Positions 4,993 through 12,014 of a DNA stretch of 21,753 nucleotides are shown piece after piece. Origin of the DNA: a virus. Location of the stretch: the IMG/VR virus record IMGVR_UViG_3300025110_000155, positions 1 through 21,753 of that record; one strand, 5' to 3'. Every line of letters begins with the position of its first letter. Position 1 is the first letter of the stretch. The notes beneath the pieces are model-generated. The model ran no database searches, was not told the origin of the DNA, and saw nothing but the letters and a program-made list of their open reading frames with translations. Position numbers and translations under genes: made by a program.

Positions 4993-5390
4993 TGGAAGCA
5001 TTTAATAAACAACTTGTTAAAGAAATTAGAAATCAACTACAAGATTCTATAGATATGAGAGGTTCTGCTCTAACCGATTTTAATATTAAAGTAGGTAATG
5101 CTACCTATGATGAAGATGAAGTTACATTTAAAGTTACAGTTAGAATCGATGGAAGTAAATCCAGAGAAGAGAAAGACTTAGATGTATGGGCTAGACTCCA
5201 TGATTTAGATACTAATGTTACCGCCATGATAGATGGTAAGCAATTTAAACTTACCGGTTATAAGAGTAAGGCTAGAAAAAGACCTTATCAAATAACAGAA
5301 CAAGGCTCAGGTAAGACATTTGTATGTGACCAACAAATGGTTGACCACTATTTTAAACATAGAAGAAAGGAAGCTAATGCTGTCGGGTGA
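4992..5390 (+). CDS. 132-residue conserved-looking phage protein
   Basis: An N-terminal helix (FNKQLVKEIRNQLQDSI) leads into a beta-rich middle (DEDEVTFKVTVRID). A basic segment follows (LTGYKSKARKRPYQI), then a short strand with GKTFVC and a basic helical end (YFKHRRKEANAVG). The basic KSKARKRP patch suggests binding to nucleic acid or to another acidic partner. Small proteins with an LTGYK...R..P section recur in marine phage genomes, as far as I remember, without known role. ATG 4992 is preceded by GAAGGA and overlaps the previous stop. The 3' end overlaps the next gene's start by 14 bases. Confidence 0.75.
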   Translation: MEAFNKQLVKEIRNQLQDSIDMRGSALTDFNIKVGNATYDEDEVTFKVTVRIDGSKSREEKDLDVWARLHDLDTNVTAMIDGKQFKLTGYKSKARKRPYQITEQGSGKTFVCDQQMVDHYFKHRRKEANAVG

Positions 5391-6048
5391 AATTAAAAAC
5401 GAATTCATTCAACTGTATAAGAACGATGACTTTCAGGAAGATGGTACGCTCGAGATAAGAGCTGCCAGCTTCCTTGCTGATGAACCAGCTATATTCGGAG
5501 AAAGAAACGTTAAGTATGTTGAAGCTGAATTAGAGTGGTACGATTCTCAAAGTCTAAACGTAAATGATTTAGGAGATATTTACGGTAAGGTTCCTTCTAT
5601 ATGGAAGGATGTAACCTCTAATACTGATGGTGATATTAACTCTAACTATGGATACTTAATCTATAGTAAAGGAAATGGCAGCCAATATAATAATGTAGTC
5701 CAAGAATTAAAGCTACGTCCTAATTCTCGAAGAGCTACTATGATATACACAAACCCGGACATGCATCAGAAGTCCGTAGAGCATGGTAAGAACGACTTTG
5801 TCTGCACAAATGCTGTAACATACTATAGAAGAGGAACGGCTCTCTATTGTGTAGTTCAGATGCGCTCAAACGATGCGGTATTTGGGTACATTAATGATTA
5901 TGCTTGGCAAGTTAAAGTGCTTAACCGTCTTGCGATAGATCTCGATCTTGAAGCAGGGCATATTACATGGCAAGTTCAGAACCTTCATGTATATCCTAGA
6001 CATCTTCATTTGATAGAAGAATGTATTAAACCTAAGGACTATGCTTGA
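5377..6048 (+). CDS. Thymidylate synthase/dCMP hydroxymethylase-family enzyme
   Basis: The 223-residue protein has the folate-dependent thymidylate synthase fold signature: paired arginines R118-R119 (NSRRA), catalytic C143 in FVCTNAV, the phosphate-binding R163-S164-N-D166, and H204-x-Y206 near the end. Counting from C143, the spacings to R163 (20), D174 (31), H204 (61) and Y206 (63) equal those of E. coli thymidylate synthase C146, R166, N177, H207 and Y209. Asp174 therefore falls exactly where thymidylate synthase has Asn177, which reads the uracil ring. Aspartate there is the mark of dCMP-acting relatives such as T4 dCMP hydroxymethylase. The likely product is a C5-modified dCMP (hydroxymethyl, or methyl). 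I took ATG 5377 (AAAGGA upstream) over the in-frame ATG 5320, which lies inside the previous gene. At 223 residues it is shorter than bacterial thymidylate synthase (about 264). Confidence 0.8.
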   Translation: MLSGEIKNEFIQLYKNDDFQEDGTLEIRAASFLADEPAIFGERNVKYVEAELEWYDSQSLNVNDLGDIYGKVPSIWKDVTSNTDGDINSNYGYLIYSKGNGSQYNNVVQELKLRPNSRRATMIYTNPDMHQKSVEHGKNDFVCTNAVTYYRRGTALYCVVQMRSNDAVFGYINDYAWQVKVLNRLAIDLDLEAGHITWQVQNLHVYPRHLHLIEECIKPKDYA

Positions 6049-6049
6049 G

Positions 6050-6289
6050 ATGACACCGAAGTACGACACATCTTGGTACATTAAATGGGTATCAAGTCTT
6101 ATATTAATGGTAGCTATGGCACTTACCTCTATTGGAGGACAAGAACCTTTGAATCTTATATTAGAATTTATAGGGGTAAGTGGCTGGCTTATAGTAGGAA
6201 TGTTATGGAATGACAGAGCTCTTATATTTATTAATGCTCTTGCAGCTTTTATATTTCTACTAGGAACTTTAAAATTTTACTTAACTTAA
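6050..6289 (+). CDS. 79-residue membrane protein, two to three spans
   Basis: After a short polar start (TPKYDTSWYIKW) there are hydrophobic segments at about residues 13-28 (VSSLILMVAMALTSI), 36-51 (LILEFIGVSGWLIVGML) and 57-77 (ALIFINALAAFIFLLGTLKF), with WNDR between the last two. The layout suggests a small inner-membrane protein. An ATG at 6041 is in frame (adding MLE) but sits only 2 bases after the possible TAAGGA, so 6050 is preferred. The start is next to the stop of the dCMP-modifying-enzyme gene. A tandem 8-base repeat follows its stop. The function is unknown, although proteins with this SWYIKW...GWL..G..W.DRA pattern seem common in marine phages from memory. Confidence 0.7.
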   Translation: MTPKYDTSWYIKWVSSLILMVAMALTSIGGQEPLNLILEFIGVSGWLIVGMLWNDRALIFINALAAFIFLLGTLKFYLT

Positions 6290-6305
6290 CCGACATACCG
6301 ACATA
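6290..6305 (+). repeat. Tandem 8-bp direct repeat CCGACATA
   Basis: CCGACATA occurs twice in a row just before the AAAGGAG of the MazG-like gene. It may be coincidental or a small regulatory site. Nothing else supports a function. Confidence 0.4.
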
Positions 6306-6319
6306 AAGGAGAGTGTGTG

Positions 6320-6796
6320 ATGAAATATCCTAGTAAGCCTGCGTATACGTGGGCAGAAGACATTCATGCAATGCATCAGAAATTTGGTGTACATAAGTGG
6401 ATGGCTCGCAAGATAGACGAAGAAGACTATAGTACTTTAAGAGAATTCTTAGATTTTCGTATTAAATTCTTAGAAGAAGAACTTAACGAGACTAAAGCCG
6501 CAGTGGTGTTAGATAAGAACGCACAAGAAGTTGTTGATGGTCTTATAGATTTATGTGTGGTAGCGATAGGTACGTTAGATATTCTAGGTGTTGACGCCAA
6601 TAAAGCTTGGTCAAGAGTTCATAAAGCTAATATGAGTAAAGAACCTGGAAAGAAACCTTCAAGACCTAACCCATTAGGTTTACCTGATATGATTAAACCA
6701 GAAGGATGGGTTGGACCTAACCATGCTGATAACGTAGGAGATACTCACATTATACTACATCATTCTAATGATGGCGGTTATGAAAACTATGAGTAG
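6320..6796 (+). CDS. MazG-like nucleotide pyrophosphohydrolase
   Basis: The 158-residue product has the all-alpha NTP pyrophosphatase (MazG/phage HisE-like) layout. A helix with EEELNE (residues 52-57) and a second helix with EVVDGLIDL (70-78) supply the acidic metal-binding residues. These are followed by the third helix AIGTLDILGVD and then the phage-type segment KANMSKEPGKKPSRPNPLG..DMIKPEGW. Enzymes of this family hydrolyse (d)NTPs to monophosphates, and in phages they are thought to adjust nucleotide pools or stress signals. It would act with the neighbouring dCMP enzyme and the dCMP deaminase. ATG 6320 lies 8 bases after AAAGGAG. GTG 6317 directly before it is an alternative. Confidence 0.8.
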   Translation: MKYPSKPAYTWAEDIHAMHQKFGVHKWMARKIDEEDYSTLREFLDFRIKFLEEELNETKAAVVLDKNAQEVVDGLIDLCVVAIGTLDILGVDANKAWSRVHKANMSKEPGKKPSRPNPLGLPDMIKPEGWVGPNHADNVGDTHIILHHSNDGGYENYE

Positions 6797-6965
6797 CCAA
6801 AGCATCAACCATTTATTTTATTTAAAGATTGAAGTAAATACTTTAGTTGCTAGACTAGAAGAAGTACTATCAGTTAAAAACAATGAGCTCTTAATTACTA
6901 TCAGTGTACTTAAAGATAGAATTAAAGAACTTGAAGCGGACTTAAATAAAACTAAAGGACATTAA
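6780..6965 (+). CDS. Small coiled-coil protein
   Basis: The product (61 residues from ATG 6780, 65 from ATG 6768) is mostly one long amphipathic helix with leucine, isoleucine and valine in heptad-like spacing (VARLEEVLSVKNNELLITISVLKDRIKELE). That implies a coiled-coil oligomer. It overlaps the 3' end of the MazG-like gene in another frame. In-frame starts exist at 6768, 6771, 6780 and 6789. GGCGG before 6780 is the best, though weak, ribosome binding site. It ends just before an ATAAA-loop terminator. No family is recognised. Confidence 0.55.
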   Translation: MKTMSSQSINHLFYLKIEVNTLVARLEEVLSVKNNELLITISVLKDRIKELEADLNKTKGH

Positions 6966-6978
6966 GATCCCTATTAGA

Positions 6979-7004
6979 AGCGCGCCATAAAGGCGCGCTC
7001 TTTA
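6979..7004 (+). terminator. Terminator with ATAAA loop (copy 4)
   Basis: A perfect 7-bp all-GC stem GCGCGCC/GGCGCGC (6980-6986 with 6992-6998) closes the loop ATAAA and is followed by TCTTTAA. It ends the small-gene region before the DNA polymerase. Confidence 0.88.
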
Positions 7005-7029
7005 AACTAATTAATATGAAAGGAATCAT

Positions 7030-8889
7030 ATGCAACTTGTATTTGATATAGAAACAGATGGATTCTTAGAAGAGATGACTACTTGTCACGTACTTATATG
7101 CCAAGATGTTATAACTAAGAAGATCTATAGATATACAGATCAACCTAATGATACTCCTATTAAAGTAGGTCTAGACTTAATGTCTAAAGCTGACGCATTA
7201 ATAGGCCATAACATTATTGGGTTCGACTTGATGGGACTAGAGAAGCTCTTTAACTGGAGACCGTCTTCCCATACTGCATTGATTGATACTTGGGTTATGT
7301 CTCAGGTATTAAGATATAATAGACCACACAGACATGGTCTTGCTGGATGGGGTAAACATCTTGGATTTAAGAAGATGGACAATACTGAATGGGCTAATGA
7401 GGGATTTAAGACATACGATCCCGGCATGATAAAGTATTGTGAACAAGACGTAAGACTTAACACAAAAGTTTATGAAGTACTACTAGCTGAACTACATACA
7501 GCTGTAGAATCTAATGAACTGATTAAGAAAGGTCTACGCGTTGAACATGATATAGCAATCTTTGAATCTATGGTACGTAAGAAGGGTTGGTTGTTTGATT
7601 TAGATAAAGCTAAAGAAAACTTAAGACTCATGACTAAACACATGATGAAGATTGAATCTATAATTGAACCTAACTTAGGAACTACTGAAGTCTTTATTGA
7701 TAAAGCTCCGAAGACTCCTAAGTATACTAAAGCTGGATTGTATACTGCAACTACTGCTAGAATATTATCTGAGTTTCTTGGTCGTAAAGTGATTGGTGAA
7801 GATGCTCTATCTGATTCTCCACCTATGTTACCTGGAACAGAGTTCCAAAGAACTTCTATAGAAAAGGTTACTCTTAGTAATATGGATCTAGTTAAAAGCT
7901 GGCTGCATAGTATTGGATGGAAGCCTGATGATTGGAACGTAAAGAAAGGAAGTCACGGTCAATGGATAAAGACCGGACCTAAACTTACAACAACTTCATT
8001 AAGAAAACTAGGTAGCAGAGGTACTCTCATTGATAGATACTATACTATTAAGAACCGTAAAGCTACTATAGAATCTTGGATAGAGAAGCTATGGAAAGAT
8101 GATAATAATAGAGTACGTCTTCATGGAAGAATGTTTACTATTGGTACGCCTTCTTTTAGATGTCGTCACGAAGTTATTGTTAATCTCCCTGCAGTTGATG
8201 CAGACTATGGTAAAATGCTAAGAGAATTATTTATCTCTGAACCAGGTTATAATGTTGTTGGTGCTGATAGTGCTGGCAACCAGTTACGTGGGCTATGCCA
8301 TTATGTAGGAGATAAAGCTTACACAGATCTAGTTATTAATGGAGACCAACATGCTCGTAACGCAGCTGTTCTTAATTGCTCTCGACCTTTAGCTAAATCA
8401 TTTCTTTATGCTGTTCTGTTTGGTGCAGGTGATGCTAAGCTTGGACAAACTCTTACAGGAGTTAGTAGTATACCTAAGGGTAAAGAAGCTAGAAGAAAAT
8501 TTATGGCTAACTTACCAGGATTTGAGAGACTAGTTAACAAACTACGATCTGTGTTCAATAAGTATGGGTCTATACCAGCTCTTGATGGTCGTAAGATATT
8601 TGCTAGGTCTGATTACCAAGTTCTTAATTACTTACTTCAAACTGCTGAAGGTATTACTTGTAAAGCCTCTGTTAGTTATGCTATGAATAAGATTAAAGAG
8701 GAAAAGCTTGATGCTTATCCTGCTATATTCTACCATGATGAACAAGCTTGGATAGCAAGTGATAAAGATTCTAACCGTGTTGGAGAAATCCTACAAGAAT
8801 CTTTTCGTGAAGCACCTAAATGGTTTGGTGTTGAGTGTATGGATGGTGGTGACTATGTAATAGGTAAGTCTTACGCGGAGGTACATTGA
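7030..8889 (+). CDS. Family A DNA polymerase with 3'-5' exonuclease
   Basis: This 619-residue replicative polymerase is of the T7 gp5 type. The proofreading domain shows FDIETDG (D6, E8), then GHNIIGFD, and later YCEQDVRLN, the three exonuclease motifs. The polymerase domain shows motif A with D413 in VGADSAGNQLRG, motif B (O helix) R452..K456SFLY460..F464G, and motif C with H569-D570-E571. All catalytic residues are present. Y460 stands where T7 has Y526 (E. coli F762), the residue affecting dideoxynucleotide discrimination and often linked to lytic phages. T7 gp5 is 704 residues, and this one is shorter, so a large thioredoxin-binding insertion may be absent. ATG 7030 follows AAAGGA (7019-7024) after a terminator. 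It begins the replication block, with the next ATG overlapping its TGA. Confidence 0.97.
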   Translation: MQLVFDIETDGFLEEMTTCHVLICQDVITKKIYRYTDQPNDTPIKVGLDLMSKADALIGHNIIGFDLMGLEKLFNWRPSSHTALIDTWVMSQVLRYNRPHRHGLAGWGKHLGFKKMDNTEWANEGFKTYDPGMIKYCEQDVRLNTKVYEVLLAELHTAVESNELIKKGLRVEHDIAIFESMVRKKGWLFDLDKAKENLRLMTKHMMKIESIIEPNLGTTEVFIDKAPKTPKYTKAGLYTATTARILSEFLGRKVIGEDALSDSPPMLPGTEFQRTSIEKVTLSNMDLVKSWLHSIGWKPDDWNVKKGSHGQWIKTGPKLTTTSLRKLGSRGTLIDRYYTIKNRKATIESWIEKLWKDDNNRVRLHGRMFTIGTPSFRCRHEVIVNLPAVDADYGKMLRELFISEPGYNVVGADSAGNQLRGLCHYVGDKAYTDLVINGDQHARNAAVLNCSRPLAKSFLYAVLFGAGDAKLGQTLTGVSSIPKGKEARRKFMANLPGFERLVNKLRSVFNKYGSIPALDGRKIFARSDYQVLNYLLQTAEGITCKASVSYAMNKIKEEKLDAYPAIFYHDEQAWIASDKDSNRVGEILQESFREAPKWFGVECMDGGDYVIGKSYAEVH

Positions 8890-9242
8890 TGTCTAAGGTA
8901 GACGTATACTATAACTTACATAAGAAGATATTCTCAGTAAGATATAAAGGTATAGTTATACTACATAGCAATGATGTGTTTATAAAAGATGCTGAGTTTG
9001 TAGTTCAACCTGCTGGTCGTGCTAAAGTTTTAACTGAACGTAAGAAGAATGTCCATGCCTTTGTTAGAGGTACACTATCTAATATACAGAACAGTGAAGA
9101 CTATTTTAGTATGCCTAAGCAGGCGACTTATAATCCTTATAAACATTCTACATTTGTTAATAAAGAAACTAAAACGCCTTTGTATAACGCTGACATAGTA
9201 CATCTTAAAAACAACGATAAACCGGAGATATACTATCAATGA
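8889..9242 (+). CDS. 117-residue conserved phage protein of unknown function
   Basis: The start is ATG 8889, overlapping the polymerase stop (TGATG), with GCGGAGGT upstream at good spacing. An in-frame TTG at 8886 is less likely. The product opens with KVDVYYNLHKKIFSVRYKG, has a strand-rich first half (FVVQPAGRAKVL) and a basic middle (TERKKNVHAFVRG), and ends in a polar tail. The KVDVYYNLHKK.FSVR..G...H and FVVQPAGR...L......VHAFV.G patterns are ones I remember from other marine phage genomes as a conserved small protein between replication genes. The biochemical role is unknown, and the position next to the polymerase suggests a replication accessory protein. Its stop overlaps the next ATG. 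Confidence 0.8.
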   Translation: MSKVDVYYNLHKKIFSVRYKGIVILHSNDVFIKDAEFVVQPAGRAKVLTERKKNVHAFVRGTLSNIQNSEDYFSMPKQATYNPYKHSTFVNKETKTPLYNADIVHLKNNDKPEIYYQ

Positions 9243-9370
9243 GAATAACTTTTAAATCTATAATAAACCCTGTTGCGCGAGCATTATTGCGCAATAGGAA
9301 ACCTAAACAAGTTATACCTAATAAGAAAAAGTATAACCGTAAACGTGATAAAAATAAGGGAATCAAATGA
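9239..9370 (+). CDS. 43-residue highly basic protein
   Basis: ATG 9239 overlaps the previous TGA (ATGA), and the TGA at 9368-9370 overlaps the exonuclease ATG at 9367, so the frame exactly fills the gap between two real genes. About a third of the product is Lys or Arg, with KKKYNRKRDKNKG near the end. It should bind nucleic acid or an acidic surface. The 3' end supplies the AAGGGAATC ribosome binding site of the exonuclease gene. No family is recognised. Confidence 0.6.
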   Translation: MRITFKSIINPVARALLRNRKPKQVIPNKKKYNRKRDKNKGIK

Positions 9371-10185
9371 AATTATTTATTGATGCCGATAGTATTTTAT
9401 TTAAAGCTGCTTGTACTCAAGACACTCAACATGATACTCGATTAGTTACTCGTAAGATAATCGAAGATTCTATTGCTGATTGTTTTGCTGATGAAACTTA
9501 TATTGCTGTTAAAGGTAAGAATAACTTTCGTTACAATATCTATTCTGATTATAAATCCTCTCGTAAAGATACTCAATTAGAAGAAGGTTTAAAGAATAGA
9601 CTTAACAATGCTTACGAATATCTTACAGATAAATGGGGAGCTGTTGCTGCTGATGGTATGGAAGCTGATGACTTAGTTTCTATATGGGCTTATGAAGCAA
9701 GAGCTGCTGATGAAGACTTTGTGATTGCGCATATTGATAAAGACATAAATCAAATTGCTGGAAATCATTATAACTATAACAAGAAAGAAGTTTACTTTGT
9801 CGATGATGAAGAAGCTGATCTTAATTTCTGTGTTCAGTTACTTATTGGAGATGCTGGTGATGACATACCTAAACTAAAGAAGGGATATGGAATCAAGACT
9901 GCTAAGAAAGCTTTAGCAAATACAACTTACGATACTCGTATGTCTGTTGTAGTAGACCAGTGGAAAAGATTATATGGAAATGGTTGGGAGAAACAACTTA
10001 ATATGATCGGCAATCTAATATATATGAAACGTACATGGGATCTAGAGGAGTGGAACTATGAAGATCGTTATAAACGGAAAACCAATGTCAGCAAACCGAA
10101 TGGAAGGGATGAGGGCAGTGAGAACGAAGAGCGGAAAGAACTTCGCTCAGAAGTATCCGACGACAGAATACAAGTTGTTTCTTAG
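9367..10185 (+). CDS. 5'-3' exonuclease/flap endonuclease (T7 gp6-like)
   Basis: The 272-residue product has the acidic metal-binding pattern of the PIN-like FEN family: D6 and D8 at the start, E99-A-D101-D102 (GMEADDLVS), D124 and D126 (HIDKDINQIAG), then G161DAGDDIPKLKKGYGIKTAKK with D162, D165 and D166. This last part includes the helix-hairpin-helix-like K+ site. It would remove RNA primers and degrade or resect DNA 5' ends during replication and recombination. Residues 231-272 are encoded in DNA that also encodes the start of the RusA-like protein in another frame. This tail is hydrophilic (Glu, Arg, Ser, Lys) and looks unrelated to the family core. ATG 9367 overlaps the previous stop. 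Confidence 0.9.
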   Translation: MKLFIDADSILFKAACTQDTQHDTRLVTRKIIEDSIADCFADETYIAVKGKNNFRYNIYSDYKSSRKDTQLEEGLKNRLNNAYEYLTDKWGAVAADGMEADDLVSIWAYEARAADEDFVIAHIDKDINQIAGNHYNYNKKEVYFVDDEEADLNFCVQLLIGDAGDDIPKLKKGYGIKTAKKALANTTYDTRMSVVVDQWKRLYGNGWEKQLNMIGNLIYMKRTWDLEEWNYEDRYKRKTNVSKPNGRDEGSENEERKELRSEVSDDRIQVVS

Positions 10186-10435
10186 TAATTTTATAGAATC
10201 AACTAACGAAATGAGTTGGCAGTTTGAGAAGACTGCTGACTTAAAAGTTACTTTCAATGCGTTCTTTAGTAACAGAGCATCGGACCTTGATAACGTACTC
10301 AAACCGTCTTTAGATGCTTTACAAAAAGTTTTCGATTGGAATGATAAATACTGTTATGAGATCGCTGCTTACAAACATCTTGTAAAGCGAGGCGAAGAAA
10401 GACTGGAGATAAATGTTGAAGAAGTTAAACGATAA
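10058..10435 (+). CDS. RusA-like Holliday junction resolvase
   Basis: The 125-residue product matches RusA endonucleases, small dimeric enzymes that cut four-way DNA junctions. The N-terminus VINGKPMSANRM is the usual beta-strand and NR motif. The active site reads D76-L-D78-N79-V-L-K82, the D-x-DN..K pattern, with D96 downstream at about the distance of RusA D91. It would resolve recombination intermediates and clear branches before packaging. ATG 10058 follows GAGGAG (10045-10050) at 7 bases. That site lies inside the exonuclease gene, and the two genes overlap by 128 bases in different frames. The 3' end overlaps the primase-helicase start by 23 bases. Confidence 0.88.
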   Translation: MKIVINGKPMSANRMEGMRAVRTKSGKNFAQKYPTTEYKLFLSNFIESTNEMSWQFEKTADLKVTFNAFFSNRASDLDNVLKPSLDALQKVFDWNDKYCYEIAAYKHLVKRGEERLEINVEEVKR

Positions 10436-12014
10436 TGCTAGATATGAATGCAAAGATTGTGGTAGTTCAGATGGGTTAATGTACGATCCATCTGATGACC
10501 ACACTTATTGCTTTGCATGTGGCGTATATAATAAAGGAGATAATATTATTGGACCCACTACCAATACAAATAATAATAAACAATCTGACATCACCGATAT
10601 TTCTAACTATCCTGGGCATAGTATGCCTAGTCGCAATATTTCGGAGCAGGTAGTAAAATACTTTGGAGTAAAGACTCATCAGTATAACGACCAACCAGCT
10701 CATTTCTATCCTTATGGAGATGACTGCTACAAAATTAGAATATTACCTAAAGAATTTAGATTAGTAGGAAAACCAAAGAAACTATTTGGACAAGATAAGT
10801 TTAATGGTGGTGGTAAAATGCTAGTCATAACTGAAGGTGAGCTCGATGCTCTATCTATAGGGCAAGCTTGGTTAGATATAAACAAAAAGATTTATCCTGT
10901 AGTATCTATTCCTTCTGCTAATCAACTACAAATACTATTAGATAACCGAGATTGGATCAGAAGATTCGATAGTATAATATTATGGTTTGATAATGATGAA
11001 GCAGGTAAGAAAGCTATATCACAAGCAAGTAAGATTATAGGCTTTGACAAAGTAAAAGTAGTAACTGTCGAAGAGAAAGATGCTAGTGATTTGTTTATGA
11101 AGAGAGGAAGTAAAGAAATCTCTCATGCTATCTGGAATGCTCAACAATATAATCCTGCTGGTATCCTCACTGGTGAAGGTATATGGGATAAGTTTGTTGA
11201 ACGCCAGAACGTTGAGTCAGTACCTTATCCTGAATGTTTAACAGGTTTAAATGATAAACTAAAGGGAATGAGACACGGTGAAATAACTTTGTTCACTAGT
11301 GGTACTGGTTCTGGAAAATCTACTGTAATAAAAGAGATCATATGGCATCTATTATCTACTACTAAAGATGACCGTATTGGTTTAATATCTCTTGAAGAAA
11401 GTGTAGGTGATACCGCTGAGAAGTTTATTGGTATGACTATTAATAAACGTATTGGTGGTGATGAACCTATAAGTGAAGATGAAATGAGAACCGGCTTTGA
11501 AAAGGTATTTAAAGACGAACGTCTTGTTTTATTAGATCACCAAGGTTCTGTTGAAGATAGTTCATTGCTAGATAAGATAGAGTATATGGCTCTTATGGGA
11601 TGTAAGTATTTATTCTTAGACCATATAACTATAGCTGTATCTGAAGGTAGTGAAGGACTATCAGGCAACGAAGCAGTTGACAAGGTTATGTCTGATCTAC
11701 TTAAGGTAGTTAAGAAGCATAACATCTGGTTAGGTATAGTAAGTCACTTACGTAAGTCAGGTGGTAAAGCTTTCGAAGAAGGCAACATGGCTTCTATCGA
11801 TGACATAAAGGGTAGTGGTAGTATCAAACAAATATCATTTGATATTATAGCTTTCTCAAGAAACCTTGTCGCACCTAATGAAGAAGAGCGTAATCAAATT
11901 CAGTTGACCGTATTAAAGTCAAGGTTTACTGGATTAACTGGACCAGCAGGTATAAGTAATTATAATATGCACACTGGTAGATTACAGAAAGGAGATAGCT
12001 TTGATGTTATCTAA
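10413..12014 (+). CDS. Bifunctional DNA primase-helicase (T7 gp4-like)
   Basis: This 533-residue protein unwinds the fork and makes primers. An N-terminal zinc finger (C13xxC16, C33xxC36) is followed by a TOPRIM primase domain with E141-G-E-L-D145 and D193-N-D195-E-A-G. A RecA-like hexameric helicase domain follows: Walker A G297TGSGKST304, catalytic E329 in SLEES, Walker B with D403 (YLFLDH), H445 in SHLRK, and arginines R483 and R504. The C-terminal end (GDSFDVI) is only mildly acidic, unlike the strongly acidic T7 tail that contacts the polymerase. ATG 10413 has GGAGA just upstream and overlaps the RusA-like gene. All catalytic positions seem present. It works with the polymerase at 7030 and the ssDNA-binding protein at 724. 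Confidence 0.96.
   Translation: MLKKLNDNARYECKDCGSSDGLMYDPSDDHTYCFACGVYNKGDNIIGPTTNTNNNKQSDITDISNYPGHSMPSRNISEQVVKYFGVKTHQYNDQPAHFYPYGDDCYKIRILPKEFRLVGKPKKLFGQDKFNGGGKMLVITEGELDALSIGQAWLDINKKIYPVVSIPSANQLQILLDNRDWIRRFDSIILWFDNDEAGKKAISQASKIIGFDKVKVVTVEEKDASDLFMKRGSKEISHAIWNAQQYNPAGILTGEGIWDKFVERQNVESVPYPECLTGLNDKLKGMRHGEITLFTSGTGSGKSTVIKEIIWHLLSTTKDDRIGLISLEESVGDTAEKFIGMTINKRIGGDEPISEDEMRTGFEKVFKDERLVLLDHQGSVEDSSLLDKIEYMALMGCKYLFLDHITIAVSEGSEGLSGNEAVDKVMSDLLKVVKKHNIWLGIVSHLRKSGGKAFEEGNMASIDDIKGSGSIKQISFDIIAFSRNLVAPNEEERNQIQLTVLKSRFTGLTGPAGISNYNMHTGRLQKGDSFDVI

Noticed and set aside
5320-5376. Longer start of the dCMP-family enzyme
   Set aside because: The extra 19 residues are an out-of-frame reading of the upstream gene, with no ribosome binding site. 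ATG 5377 has AAAGGA.
6290-6305. Tandem CCGACATA repeat as a phage promoter or operator
   Set aside because: It is not found before other genes, so a promoter role has no support. It is kept only as a low-confidence repeat.
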